From positions 434,001 through 498,000 of the forward strand of contig CAVUPF010000001.1 in NCBI GenBank assembly GCA_963743285.1: DNA of 64,000 nt, written 5' to 3'. Below the pieces are notes generated by a model. That model was not told the origin of the DNA. It did no database searches and was given only the letters and a program-made list of their open reading frames with translations. Every line of letters begins with the position of its first letter. Within the stretch, counting starts at the first letter, position 1. A program made the translations under genes and the position numbers. Shown in pieces: positions 50,637 through 59,975 of this stretch. This DNA comes from CAVUPF01 sp963743285. GTDB taxonomy: Bacteria > Actinomycetota > Thermoleophilia > Solirubrobacterales > 70-9.

Positions 50637-51557
50637 CAGCCGAGCCTCCCGGAGAGCCGTTTCGCGGCCTCGGGCCCCAGCTCGGGCTCAAAGAGGAAGG
50701 GCAGGGTCTTCACCGGCGCCTTTACCCGGCGGCGCAGGCGGGCGAGCTGGGCACGCTGGGAGCGGGCGCGGCCGTGCTCGGAGAGGGCCGCCCGCGCCGC
50801 CGCGCGCAGCGCGCCCGGCCTCGGACTCGGCCAGCTCGGCAAGGCGCGCGGCCTCGGCCTTGGAGAAGCGCTCGGGATAGAGCCCGTTCATATAGATGCG
50901 GTCGACGGCGACGCCGATCTCCTCGCGCAGGTCGCGCTCCAGGGCGGCGGACTCGTTGACCGCCATCTCCTCCGGCAGGGCGACGATGGCGGCGCCGGTC
51001 AGCTCGTGGTCGGTGATGTAGCTGTTCAGGCGCTGCGCCTGGGAGTGGATCGGACCGACCCGGGCGATCGCCGCGAAGGTGCGAGGCGTCTGCAGGAAGC
51101 CGACCCCGTGGCCGGTGGCGGGGGCGTCGACGATCACCAGGTCGTACTTGCGAGCGTTCTTGACCTTGCGGTCGAGCTGGGACAGCTCCCAGATCTTGCC
51201 GATCGTCACCAGCTCCTTGAGGCCGGGGGTGGCGGCGGCGAGGTAGCTGAAGATGCGGCTGCGGAAGAGCAGGTCGCGCATCGCGCGCACCTTGAGCTGG
51301 AGCAGCACGTACTCGCGCATCGCCTCGTCGGGGTCGATCGAGATCGACCAGAGGTTCTCCGCCATCTCGACCTCGTGAAAGCCGACCTCGGCGTGATCGA
51401 AGATTCGTGGCGCGTTCTCCTGGGAGGAGACCTCGCAGACGATCGTCCGCTTCCCCTGGGCGGCGGCGCGCAGGCCGAGCGCGACGGCGACCGTCGTCTT
51501 GCCGACGCCTCCCTTGCCGGTGACGAAGATAAGCCTCTTGTCGAGCAGCTCTGGCAC
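50636..51557 (-). CDS. ArsA/Get3-family ATPase, first of a pair (frameshifted near the 3' end)
   Basis: The first ~245 residues are intact: KRLIFVTGKGGVGKTTVAVALGLRAAAQGKRTIVCEV, LVIVDAPATGHGVGFLQTPRTFAAIARVGPI, NGLYPERFSKAEAARLAEL. After a GGG near 50822 the frame changes: the expected end ALRAAARAALSEHGRARSQRAQLARLRRRV, VKTLPFLFEPELGPEAAKRLSGRLG is in the next frame and finishes with a TGATG overlap to the partner. Reading straight on gives a Pro/Arg-rich tail ending at 50688. One extra G explains it; sequencing error is the simplest cause. Confidence 0.82.
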
Positions 51558-51631
51558 GGGGGAGGTCGGGCAATTCCTAGCAATTTCTCCCGGCGGCAGG
51601 AAAAGCCTCTACCCATGCGAATACCGGCGCA

Positions 51632-52756
51632 ATGGGATTCCTCAGCCGCAAGACCAAGAGTAAGTCCGACCTCGCCGATCAGCCGCATCCGATCGTGGAG
51701 GAGCTCGAGCGGATGGAAGAGGCGGTGCCTGAGAGCTCAAGGCGCCCGGCCGCGAACCCTCTCCCGGAGTCGGGTCCCGGATCCGCGCAAGTCGTGGGCG
51801 AGGCCCCGATCTCCACCGCAGCGCCCGTCGAGCGGGTCGAGGTGGCGGCGAGGGAGCGTGCTACCGGAGCGGTCGCGGCCCCACCTGCCGAGACTCCAGA
51901 CGTCGAGGAGCCGGCCCGGTTCATGCCTGCTGAGTTGATCGCTTCCAGCCGCCAGGAGGTCGCGGCGGCGGGCGATCGGGCCGAGGTTGCGGTCAAGCAG
52001 GCCGAGGTGATCGCCTTTGCAAACCAAAAGGGCGGGGTGGCCAAGACCACTACCACGCTCAACCTCGCCGTTGCCTTCGCCGAGTCCGGATACCGGGTCC
52101 TGTGCATCGATCTGGATCCACAGGGGAACCTGACCATGAGCCAGGGCATCGACCCCGACAAGGTCGAGAAGAGCCTCTATGACGTGCTGGTCAACGACAT
52201 GCCGATCTCGGAGATCATCGTCAAGCGCGAGATCGACATCGCGGTCGCCTCGATCGACCTGGCCGGGGCTGAGATCGCGATGAGCACCAAGATCGGTCGC
52301 GAGCGCACCCTGCAGAAGGCCCTCAAGGAGGTCTCCGGGGACTATGACTACGTCTGCATCGACACTCCGCCAAGCCTCGGGCTGCTGACCATCAACGCGC
52401 TGACCGCGGCGAACAGGGTGATCGTCCCCGTCCAGTGCGAGTATCTCTCGATGCGGGGGCTGGTCCAGCTCCAGAACACGCTGAAGATGATCCAGGAGAA
52501 CCTCAACCCCGACGTGCGGATCGAGGGCATCCTGCCGACCATGCTCGATTCGCGCACGGTCCACGCCAAGGAGGCCGTGGAGATCCTCGAGGAGAACTTC
52601 GGCGACCTCGTCTTTAAGTCCCGCATCCGCAAGGCGATCAAATTCGCCGAGGCGCCGGTGAAAGGTTCCAGCGTGCTCAAGTACGATTCCACCAGCAGCG
52701 CCGCGAACTACTACCGGGAGCTGGCGAAGGAGGTTCTGGCGAATGAGTCAGCGTAA
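51632..52756 (+). CDS. ParA/Soj-type ATPase with long N-terminal extension
   Basis: 374 aa. The ATPase begins at about residue 125 (AEVIAFANQKGGVAKTTTTLNLAVAFAESGYRVLCIDLDPQGNLT), with KGGVAKTTT as deviant Walker A, DYDYVCIDTPPSLGLLTINALTAA as Walker B region and VPVQCEYLSMRGLVQLQNTL. The first 120 residues are low-complexity and polar, with no recognised fold. ATG 51632 is in a convincing position. No parB or parS lies nearby; instead the gene overlaps ftsZ, so a role in placing the division ring is more likely than in plasmid or chromosome partition. Confidence 0.9.
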   Translation: MGFLSRKTKSKSDLADQPHPIVEELERMEEAVPESSRRPAANPLPESGPGSAQVVGEAPISTAAPVERVEVAARERATGAVAAPPAETPDVEEPARFMPAELIASSRQEVAAAGDRAEVAVKQAEVIAFANQKGGVAKTTTTLNLAVAFAESGYRVLCIDLDPQGNLTMSQGIDPDKVEKSLYDVLVNDMPISEIIVKREIDIAVASIDLAGAEIAMSTKIGRERTLQKALKEVSGDYDYVCIDTPPSLGLLTINALTAANRVIVPVQCEYLSMRGLVQLQNTLKMIQENLNPDVRIEGILPTMLDSRTVHAKEAVEILEENFGDLVFKSRIRKAIKFAEAPVKGSSVLKYDSTSSAANYYRELAKEVLANESA

Positions 52757-54137
52757 GCGGGCGAGTATGCGCGAGGGCCCCCTCGCCGATCTCTTCCGCG
52801 CCACCTCCGATGAGGCGCGCGCCGACCCGCCCGAGGCTGAGGACCCCGGCGAGCCCGCACGCGAGGAGCCCCGCTACGGCCGCGAGGACCCGGTCGAGGC
52901 ACAGCGCGCCGCCGAGCCCGAGCCCTCACCGCCCGCCCCGGTTTCCCTCGAGTCCTCGGTCGAGCCCCCCCCGGAGCGTCTGAAACGCGTCTTCTCTGGG
53001 GAGCCCAAGCCCCGCGGCCGCGAGGACCCGGCTCTCGTCAACACACCCCGCTACGGCCGCGAGGAGCCGGCTTATGAGCCGCCGGGAAGCGGCCAGCCGC
53101 ACCAGCCGGTGATCCGCGTGGTCGGGGTCGGGGGCGCCGGCGTCAACGCCGTCAACCGCATGGTCGACGCCCGCATCCCCGGAGTCGAGTTCCTGGCGGT
53201 CAACACCGACCTGCAGTCGCTGCAGCTCTGCGTCGCCGACATCACCGTCCACATTGGCGAGGAGCAGACGCGTGGGCTGGGCGCCGGCGCTGACCCCGAG
53301 CTCGGGCACCGCTCCGCCTTTGAGGAGCAGGACAAGATCAAGCGCCTGCTGAAGGGCTCCGACATGGTCTTCGTCGCGGTCGGCGCGGGCGGCGGCACCG
53401 GTACCGGTGCCGCTCCCGTCATCGCCCGCCTTGCCCGCGAGGTAGGCGCGCTGACCGTCGGCATCGTCACCAAGCCGTTCAGCTTCGAGGGCAGCCGCCG
53501 CGGCAACCAGGCCGGCAAGGGGATCGAGGAGCTGGCGGCCGAGGTCGATACGCTGATCGTCGTCCCCAACGACCGCCTGCTCGAGGTGCTCGACCAGCAG
53601 ACCTCGATGGTCGAGGCCTTCCAGGTAGCCGACGACGTGCTGCGCCAGGGCGTCCAGGGCGTCTCGGACCTGGTCACCCTTCCGGCCCTGATCAACCTCG
53701 ACTTCGCCGACGTGCGGACGATCATGTCCGAGGCGGGCCGGGCGCTGCTGGGGATCGGCATGGGTCACGGCGAGGGACGGGCGGTGCTCGCCGCCGAGAA
53801 AGCGATCTCCTCACCGCTGCTGGAGACCTCGATGGAGGGGGCGCGCGCGATCCTGCTCTCGATCACCGGCGGGCCCGACCTCTCCTTGGTCGAGGTAAGC
53901 GAGGCGGCCAAGGTGGTCGGCGAGGCGGCCCACGCCGACGCCAACATCATCTTCGGTGCCAATGTCGATGAGGAGCTGGGCGACCAGGTCTGGGTGACGG
54001 TGGTGGCGACCCGCTTTGACGGCAGCCCGGTGCCGGCCCGCCGCGCAGCCGAGCCGACGATCCGCCGCACCAAGGACACCGGCCGAGCTCGCCGCGGCGA
54101 GCTCGGTATCGACGTACCCGAGTTCCTCCCTGGCTAG
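52743..54137 (+). CDS. ftsZ: Cell division protein FtsZ with N-terminal extension
   Basis: 464 aa. The GTPase core starts at about residue 122 (VIRVVGVGGAGVNAVNRMVD), with the tubulin signature GAGGGTGTGAAP, T7 loop NLDFADVRTIM and the C-terminal IDVPEFLPG peptide that binds SepF/FtsA-type anchors. Upstream lies a disordered, acidic, Pro-rich extension of about 120 residues with the motif RYGRE(D/E)P twice and RGREDP once. ATG 52743 follows GGAGG and overlaps the parA 3' end by 14 bp, so the two are coupled. No dcw genes lie nearby, unlike the usual position of ftsZ; this may be a second copy. Confidence 0.92.
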   Translation: MSQRKRASMREGPLADLFRATSDEARADPPEAEDPGEPAREEPRYGREDPVEAQRAAEPEPSPPAPVSLESSVEPPPERLKRVFSGEPKPRGREDPALVNTPRYGREEPAYEPPGSGQPHQPVIRVVGVGGAGVNAVNRMVDARIPGVEFLAVNTDLQSLQLCVADITVHIGEEQTRGLGAGADPELGHRSAFEEQDKIKRLLKGSDMVFVAVGAGGGTGTGAAPVIARLAREVGALTVGIVTKPFSFEGSRRGNQAGKGIEELAAEVDTLIVVPNDRLLEVLDQQTSMVEAFQVADDVLRQGVQGVSDLVTLPALINLDFADVRTIMSEAGRALLGIGMGHGEGRAVLAAEKAISSPLLETSMEGARAILLSITGGPDLSLVEVSEAAKVVGEAAHADANIIFGANVDEELGDQVWVTVVATRFDGSPVPARRAAEPTIRRTKDTGRARRGELGIDVPEFLPG

Positions 54138-54153
54138 CACTACCCTCGGCGCG

Positions 54154-55659
54154 ATGAGAGGGGTCGTCGCCGCCGGCCATCCGTTGACTGCCGAGGCGGG
54201 GGCTCAGGTGCTGCGTGAGGGCGGCAATGCCGTTGACGCCGCGGTCTGCGCGGCGCTCGCCTCCTTCGCGGTCGAGAGCCCGCTGACGGGGTTCGGCGCG
54301 GGCGGGTTCATGATGGTCCACCGCGGCGAGGAGACCGTCCTCTTTGACTTCTTCGTCGCGGCGCCGGGCAGGGATGGGATCGAGCGGCGCGCCGAGCTGG
54401 TCGCGGTGCCGGTCCACTTCGACGCCGAGACGGTTCAGACGTTCTATGTCGGGCCGGCCTCCTGCGGGGTGCCTGGCACGGCCGCCGGGCTGGAGCTGGC
54501 GCTGGGGCGCTTCGGCTCGGTGGGGCTGGAGGAGCTGGTCCGCCCCGGCGCCAGGCTCGCCCGCGCGGGCGCCCCGGTGAACGCCGAGCAGGCATACATC
54601 CTCGACATCCTCGCCCCGATCCACGAGCGCCTGGCGGGGACGCGTGAGCTCTATGCGCCCGGCGGTCGGACGCTGCGCGAGGGCGAGGTCTTTCGCTTCG
54701 GGGAGCTGGCCGAGGCGCTGGAGCGCTTCGGCGCCGAGGGGGCAGAGCCGTTTTACCGCGGCGATCTGGCGGCGGCGCTGAGCGAGTTCACGCTCGCCGG
54801 CGGCGGCACGCTCGGCCCCGGCGACCTCGCCAGCTATGCGACGATCGAGCGGCGCCCGATCCGCACCTCCTACCGCGGCGCCGAGGTCCTGACCAACCCG
54901 CCGCCCTCCTCGGGCGGCATCCTGATCGCCTTCTGCCTCGGCCTCTTGGAGCGGTTCGGGGGGCGCAGCGGCCCCGAGCAGCTGGTCGCCGCGATGGGCG
55001 CCGCCAACGGCCGTCGCGGCAAGGAGTTCGCCGAAGCCCTCTACGGGGACGAGCTGGCGGCGAGCTTCCTCGACCCGGCGGGCCTCGACCTCGCGGCCGC
55101 CGATCTGCTCGGCTCGACCACCCACATCTCCGTGCTCGAGGAGAGCGGGATGTGCGCGAGCGTCACCTGCTCGAACGGATCGGGCTCCGGCGTCCTGGTG
55201 CCCGGCACCGGCGTCATCCTCAACAACATGCTCGGCGAGGAGGACCTCAACCCGCTCGGCTTCCACGCGATCGCGCCCGGGCGCCGCGTGCCCTCGATGA
55301 TGGCGCCGACCGTGGTGCTCCGCGACGGGGAGATCGAGCTCGGCCTCGGCAGCGCCGGCTCCAACCGCATCCGCTCGGCGATCCTGCAGACGATCGTCCG
55401 GGTGATCGAGCAGGGGATGGGCGCCGGGGAGGCGGTGCGGGCGCCCCGGCTGCACTTCGAGGACGGCCTCGTTCAGGCCGAGCCGGGAATCGAGGAGGCC
55501 GCCCTGGGGCGGCTTGAGGCGCGCGGCCTGCGGGTCGCCCGTCGCCCCCAGATCAACCTCTTCTTCGGCGGCTGTCAGGCGGTGGCGCGCGACCGCGCGA
55601 GCGGCGAGCTGAGCGGCGGCGGGGACCCGCGCCGCGGCGGCGCGGTGGCGATCGCCTAG
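54154..55659 (+). CDS. Gamma-glutamyltransferase family protein
   Basis: 501 aa Ntn-hydrolase. The small-subunit start is TTHISVLEESGMCASVTCSNGSGSGVLVPGTG (catalytic Thr in STTHIS), followed by NNMLGEEDLNP and PSMMAPTVVL. The large subunit has MRGVVAAGHPLTAEAGAQVLREGGNAVDAAVCAALA and GAGGFMMVH. The proenzyme would cleave itself before the Thr. No signal peptide is seen, so cytoplasmic action is likely. ATG 54154 lies 16 bp after ftsZ. Confidence 0.9.
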   Translation: MRGVVAAGHPLTAEAGAQVLREGGNAVDAAVCAALASFAVESPLTGFGAGGFMMVHRGEETVLFDFFVAAPGRDGIERRAELVAVPVHFDAETVQTFYVGPASCGVPGTAAGLELALGRFGSVGLEELVRPGARLARAGAPVNAEQAYILDILAPIHERLAGTRELYAPGGRTLREGEVFRFGELAEALERFGAEGAEPFYRGDLAAALSEFTLAGGGTLGPGDLASYATIERRPIRTSYRGAEVLTNPPPSSGGILIAFCLGLLERFGGRSGPEQLVAAMGAANGRRGKEFAEALYGDELAASFLDPAGLDLAAADLLGSTTHISVLEESGMCASVTCSNGSGSGVLVPGTGVILNNMLGEEDLNPLGFHAIAPGRRVPSMMAPTVVLRDGEIELGLGSAGSNRIRSAILQTIVRVIEQGMGAGEAVRAPRLHFEDGLVQAEPGIEEAALGRLEARGLRVARRPQINLFFGGCQAVARDRASGELSGGGDPRRGGAVAIA

Positions 55660-55699
55660 CTGGTCGCACCGCCGGCCGGCGCGGTGGAGAATGGCGCGC

Positions 55700-56830
55700 A
55701 TGGCGCAGCGCCCCACGATCGACTTCGACGCCGAGGGCCTGCTGGACGACGTGCAGGGCGAGCCACGCCGGGCCCGCCTCGCCCTGCTCCAGCAGCTGGC
55801 GGCCGAGGGGGTCTCGGTGCAGGAGCTGCGCGAGGCGGTCGCAGCCGGGCGCCTCACCCTGCTCCCGGTCGAGCTGGCCCTGGCCGGCGATGGCCCCCGT
55901 TATACGCCGCGCCAGGTGGCCGCGATCTCCGGCGTCGACTTCGACCTCTTACAGCGCGCCACGGCGGCGCTCGGCATCCCCTATCCGGACCCCGACGAAA
56001 GCGCCTTGACCGAGGCCGACCTGGAGGCGGCGCGGGGGGTGAAGGCCTTCAAGGACGCCGGCCTCCCGGAGGAGGGCATCTTGCAGGTGGCGCGGACGAT
56101 CGGCATGGGCACGGCGCGGATCGCCGAGGCCAACCGCGAGCTGATGGTCCGCACCCTGATGCAGCCCGGCGACACCGAGCGCGACCTGGCGCTGCGCTTC
56201 GCCGCCGCCGCGGAGCACATGCTGCCGGTCTTCGAGCCGATCCTGCTCTACGCGCTGCGGTCCCACATGCTCGAGCAGATCCGCCGCGACGTGATCGGCG
56301 CCGCCGACCTCGCCGCCGGCGCGCCGGGCGCCACCGCGGAGGTCGCGGTCTGCTTCGCCGACCTGGTCGGCTTCACCAAGCTCGGCGAGGAGATCGCCAC
56401 CGAAGAGCTCGGCCTGATCGCCGGCCGGCTCGACGAGCTGGCGAGCGCCGTCGCCGAGCCGCCGGTGCGGCTGGTGAAGCTGATCGGCGACGCGGCGATG
56501 CTTGTTTGCACGGAGGCCGCGCCGATGGTCGAGGCGGCGCTGCGGATGGTCGAGGCCGCCGACCGCGAAGGCGAGGACTTTCCGCGACTGCGGGCGGGCA
56601 TCGCCTACGGCTCCGCCCTGCTGCGCAGCGGCGACTACTACGGGCGCCCGGTCAACCTGGCGAGCCGGCTCACCGCGATCGCCAAACCGGGCAGCGTCTT
56701 GGTCGACGTCGCGGCCAGGGAGGCGGCGGGGGAGGGCTTTGAGTACTCCTTCGCCGGCGAGCGGCGCCTCAAGGGCTTCGACTCGCGGGTCAAGCAGTTC
56801 CGGGTGCGCCGGGCCGGCGGCTCAGCCTAG
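55700..56830 (+). CDS. Class III adenylate cyclase, Rv1264-like
   Basis: About 376 aa. The catalytic domain (from about residue 212) has the two metal aspartates in VCFADLVGFT and KLIGDAAML, and YYGRPVNLASRLTAIAKPG with the transition-state Asn/Arg region. The N-terminal ~200 residues are helical (ELREAVAAGRLTLLPVELALAG, YTPRQVAAISGVDFDLLQRATAALGIP, DLALRFAAAAEHMLP), like the pH-sensing autoinhibitory domain of mycobacterial Rv1264. Start ATG 55700 has GGAG at good spacing; ATG 55691 is too close to it. It makes cAMP from ATP. Confidence 0.88.
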   Translation: MAQRPTIDFDAEGLLDDVQGEPRRARLALLQQLAAEGVSVQELREAVAAGRLTLLPVELALAGDGPRYTPRQVAAISGVDFDLLQRATAALGIPYPDPDESALTEADLEAARGVKAFKDAGLPEEGILQVARTIGMGTARIAEANRELMVRTLMQPGDTERDLALRFAAAAEHMLPVFEPILLYALRSHMLEQIRRDVIGAADLAAGAPGATAEVAVCFADLVGFTKLGEEIATEELGLIAGRLDELASAVAEPPVRLVKLIGDAAMLVCTEAAPMVEAALRMVEAADREGEDFPRLRAGIAYGSALLRSGDYYGRPVNLASRLTAIAKPGSVLVDVAAREAAGEGFEYSFAGERRLKGFDSRVKQFRVRRAGGSA

Positions 56831-57744
56831 GTCGGCTTGCGGGCGGAGACGAGCAGGTTGTAGAAGAGCTCGGCGGGGAGGTGGGGCTCGAGCAGGCGGG
56901 TGTCGAGCTTCTGCAGGGCGATGTAGCTGCGGAATGCGAAGCGCCGCCAGCCCCAGGGGACCGAGTCCGGCTCGGCGCTCGACTCGACCGTGCGCAGGCC
57001 CCAGCCCCAGGCGTTGGCGAGCAGCTCCTCGCCGCCGACCCGACGCTCTTCAAAGCCGGCCTCGCGCAGCAGGCGCCGCAGGTCGGCGGGAGTGAAGGCG
57101 TGGACGTCGACCTCGCCCTCCAGCGCGTGGCCGCCCGACTGCTCGGCCTCGGGCACGGCGCGGCGGCGCGCCCGGACCAGCTCGCGCCAGGCCGGGGCGA
57201 GGAGCAGCCCCGCCCGCTTGGGCAGGGCGGCGATGCGGTCGCCGTAGCGCGACGGCTCGCCGGCGAAGGCGATCACGCCGCCGGGGCGCAGGACGCGACG
57301 GAATTCCGCGAAGGCGCGCTGCAGGTCGGGGATGTGGTGCAGGACCGCGTGGCCGAAGACGAGGTCGAAGCTCTCCGCCTCGAAGGGGAGCTGCTCGGCC
57401 TCGGTCTCGACCGTCTGCGCCTCCAGCCCGAGCGCCGCCGCGGTGCCCGCCAGCCGCTTCAGCATCCCCGCCGAGATGTCGGTCGCGGTCAGCCGCTCGA
57501 TCACGCCGAGCTGGAGCAGGTTGAGCGAGAAGTAGCCGGTGCCCGAGCCGATCTCCAGCCCGTCGCCGAAGGTCCGCCCGCCGAGCCCGCCGAGCGCCTT
57601 GACCAGCTTCAGCCGCACCTGCTCGCGGCCGGTCTCGCCGAAGTCGATCCCCCACTTGGCGTCGTACTGATCGGCCGCGGCGTCGTGGTAGCGGGTGTTG
57701 GCGTCCTTGATGTGCTCCGGCGTGGCGGTCGGGGAGGCTGGCAC
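56827..57744 (-). CDS. SAM-dependent class I methyltransferase
   Basis: About 305 aa from GTG 57744. SAM motif LEIGSGTGYFSLNLLQLG, then TATDISAGMLKRLAGTA, AEQLPFEAESFDLVFGHAVLHHIPDLQRAFAEFRRVLRPGGVIAFAGEP, and a C-terminal part EVDVHAFTPADLRRLLREAGF. The C-terminus (SYIALQKLDTRLLEPHLPAELFYNLLVSARKP) looks like a lipid- or membrane-facing segment. Divergent from the next methyltransferase. Start is uncertain; GTG 57780 is another option. Substrate unknown. Confidence 0.82.
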   Translation of the reverse strand: MPASPTATPEHIKDANTRYHDAAADQYDAKWGIDFGETGREQVRLKLVKALGGLGGRTFGDGLEIGSGTGYFSLNLLQLGVIERLTATDISAGMLKRLAGTAAALGLEAQTVETEAEQLPFEAESFDLVFGHAVLHHIPDLQRAFAEFRRVLRPGGVIAFAGEPSRYGDRIAALPKRAGLLLAPAWRELVRARRRAVPEAEQSGGHALEGEVDVHAFTPADLRRLLREAGFEERRVGGEELLANAWGWGLRTVESSAEPDSVPWGWRRFAFRSYIALQKLDTRLLEPHLPAELFYNLLVSARKPT

Positions 57745-57811
57745 AGGCTCGGCAACTCTACGCAGAACGGCGCAATGCACAAGGCGCCTGCCCCGCAATA
57801 GCGTCCCTGCG

Positions 57812-58573
57812 GTGGGCGAGGAATACCTCCAGCTAAACCAGCCCCCCGGGGTGCCGCCGCTGCCGCTGACCGGGGAGCGCACCCTGCCCGACCTGCCCGA
57901 GGAGAACTACTGGTACCGGCGCCACCTCGCGGTCTATGAGTGGATCGCGACGCGGGTCGCCGGCCTGCGGGTCACAGACATGGCATGCGGAGAGGGCTAT
58001 GGGTCCGACCTTTTGGCCACCGCGGCGGCGAGCGTGATCGGCGTCGACGCCAACCCCGAGGCCCACGAGCACGCGCGGCTGCGCTACGTGCGCCCGAACC
58101 TGGGCTTTAAGCGCGATCTGGTCGAGAGCTACGCCGAGCCATGCGACGCGGTCGTCTTCCTGCAGACGATCGAGCACGTCAAAGACGCGGGGGCGATCCT
58201 CGCGAACTTTCGCTCGATGCTCTCCCCGGGCGGCATTGCCTACGTCTCGACTCCGAACCTGCTGACCCTGGCGCCGCCGGGGGCCGAGAAATCGGACAAC
58301 CCGTGGCACCTCCGCGAGTACCGGGCCGCCGAGTTCCGGGCGCTGTGTGAGACGCGCTTTGAGCGGGTCGAGGTGCTCGGCCTCATTCACGCCCGCAAGC
58401 TGCGGGCCCACGAGCTGGCGCTGCGGCTGGGCTGGGACACGGCCCACAGACGGCTCGGGCTGACCGAGCGCTTCTACGGCTGGTTCACGCCGGCGATCGC
58501 GGCGTCTGACTTCGTGCTCAGGGAGGGCGAGCTCGACGCGGCGCTGGACTTCCTCGCCGTCTGCCATGCCTGA
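57812..58573 (+). CDS. SAM-dependent methyltransferase of a polymethylated-glucan cluster
   Basis: 253 aa, GTG start. LPLTGERTLPDLPEENYWYRRHLAVYEW, VTDMACGEGYGSDLLATAAASVIGVD (SAM motif), FLQTIEHVKDAGAILANFRSML. It overlaps the GH57 gene by 8 bp. The order methyltransferase-GH57-GT4 equals mycobacterial Rv3030-Rv3031-Rv3032, where the enzyme is thought to methylate the glucan of methylglucose lipopolysaccharide. That role is inferred here from order and family. Confidence 0.85.
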   Translation: MGEEYLQLNQPPGVPPLPLTGERTLPDLPEENYWYRRHLAVYEWIATRVAGLRVTDMACGEGYGSDLLATAAASVIGVDANPEAHEHARLRYVRPNLGFKRDLVESYAEPCDAVVFLQTIEHVKDAGAILANFRSMLSPGGIAYVSTPNLLTLAPPGAEKSDNPWHLREYRAAEFRALCETRFERVEVLGLIHARKLRAHELALRLGWDTAHRRLGLTERFYGWFTPAIAASDFVLREGELDAALDFLAVCHA

Positions 58574-59975
58574 GCCGAGCGCCGGCGATCTGGCGATCGT
58601 CCTGCACAGCCACATGCCCTACGTCGAGGGGTTCGGCACCTACCCGTTCGGGGAGGAGTGGCTGTTTGACGCGGTGATCCGCTCCTACCTGCCGGTCCTC
58701 GAGGTCGCCGAGCGACTGACGATGACGGTCACCCCGGTGCTGGCCGACCAGCTCGAGGACAGCGGGACGCGGGAGCGGTTGCGGGAGTTCCTCCTGCGCT
58801 GGCGGATCGGGGCGGCTGAGGCCGATCTGGGCGAGGTCCCAGCCGAGTGCCGGGAGGCCTGTGCGGCGGAGCTCGATCGCTACCGGCGGGCGCTCGAGCT
58901 GCTGGACGGGGCCGGGGGAGAGCCGCTGCGGCTCTTCCGGGAGGCCGAGCAGGCGGGGCGGGTGGCGCTGGCGAGCTCGGCGGCTACCCATGCGGTTCTG
59001 CCTTTGCTGGCAACTCGGGAGGGGTTGCGGTTGCAGCTGCAGGCGGGGATCCGCTCGCACCGGCGGCGGTTCGGTTGGGACGGGGGGTTCTGGCTGCCGG
59101 AGTGCGCCTACGCGCCGGGGCTGGAGTGGCGCTTGGCGGAGGAGGGGGTGCGGTGGTTCTGCGTCGATCAGAGCGCTCAGCGCAGCCCGCTGGAGGCGCT
59201 GGAGCCGATCGCCACCGCGGCGGGGCCGGTGGCGCTGGCGATCGACTGGGAGGCGATCGGCTGGCTGTGGTCGCTCGACGGCTATCCCTCCGACCCCGCC
59301 CACGCCCAGTTCGCCGGCAAGTCGCTGCGCGGGGTGCGGATCTGGCGGGTCGGCGGCGGCGCCTATCGGCCCGCTGCTGCTGCTGCTGCGGCGGCCCGCC
59401 AGGCCGCCGAGTTCCTCGACGCCGTCGCCGCCCGGCTGCGTACTTTCGCCGCGGCCCGCGGCCGCCGTGGGCTGATCGTCTTCGCGATCGACACCGAGCT
59501 GATCGGGCACTGGTGGTCGGAGGGGCCGCTCTGGCTGGGAGGGGTGCTGGCCGGGGCGGAGCGGGCCGGGGTGCGCCTGCTCACCGTCCCGCAGGCGCTG
59601 GCCGAGCACGAGCCGGTCGAGCGTTCCCTGCTCGCCTCGAGCTGGGGCGAGGAGAAGGACCTCCGCACCTGGGACTCCCCGTCCGTCGCCGATCTCGCCT
59701 GGGGAGCGCGGCGGCTGGAGCTGCGGTTGCTGCGGGCGCTGCGCAGCGGGCTGGGGGGGCCGGCCGCACGGCGCGCGGCGCGCGAGCTGCTGGCGGCCCA
59801 GGCCAGCGACTGGGCCTTCCTCGACCAGCGCGGCGAGGCGGGCGATTACGCCTACCAGCGTGCCACCGGCCACGCGGAGGCGATGTTGGAGGCCATAGAC
59901 TCCCCCTCCTTCACCGACCCGCGCATGCGTGCCCTCGCCCCGGACTTGAGCCTCTCCTCGCTCCTTCAACCGTGA
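58566..59975 (+). CDS. GH57 1,4-alpha-glucan branching enzyme-like
   Basis: 469 aa glycoside hydrolase family 57. DLAIVLHSHMPYVEGFGTYPFGEEWLFDAV is the family start; the catalytic Glu lies in GFWLPECAYAPGLEW and the catalytic Asp in VFAIDTELIGHWWSEGP. A C-terminal helical domain follows (ARRLELRLLRALRSGLG). Rv3031-type members make or edit branched alpha-glucans. A long internal stretch of Ala (about residue 275) is strain-like noise. Coupled to the GT4 gene by GTGA. Confidence 0.9.
   Translation: MPEPSAGDLAIVLHSHMPYVEGFGTYPFGEEWLFDAVIRSYLPVLEVAERLTMTVTPVLADQLEDSGTRERLREFLLRWRIGAAEADLGEVPAECREACAAELDRYRRALELLDGAGGEPLRLFREAEQAGRVALASSAATHAVLPLLATREGLRLQLQAGIRSHRRRFGWDGGFWLPECAYAPGLEWRLAEEGVRWFCVDQSAQRSPLEALEPIATAAGPVALAIDWEAIGWLWSLDGYPSDPAHAQFAGKSLRGVRIWRVGGGAYRPAAAAAAAARQAAEFLDAVAARLRTFAAARGRRGLIVFAIDTELIGHWWSEGPLWLGGVLAGAERAGVRLLTVPQALAEHEPVERSLLASSWGEEKDLRTWDSPSVADLAWGARRLELRLLRALRSGLGGPAARRAARELLAAQASDWAFLDQRGEAGDYAYQRATGHAEAMLEAIDSPSFTDPRMRALAPDLSLSSLLQP

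Noticed and set aside
49485..51557. Arsenite efflux operon
   Set aside because: The two ATPases have no arsB or arsR neighbour and no visible metal-binding cysteine set; they match the paired actinobacterial ArsA-like ATPases better.
53947..55857. 636-codon minus-strand frame over ftsZ and the gamma-glutamyltransferase
   Set aside because: Antisense to two clear enzymes; Arg/Ala-rich shadow.
58847..59971. Extension of the GT4 gene by 375 upstream codons
   Set aside because: The extra part is a Gly/Arg/Ala-rich out-of-frame reading of the GH57 gene. The GT4 family start and a GTGA overlap are at 59972.
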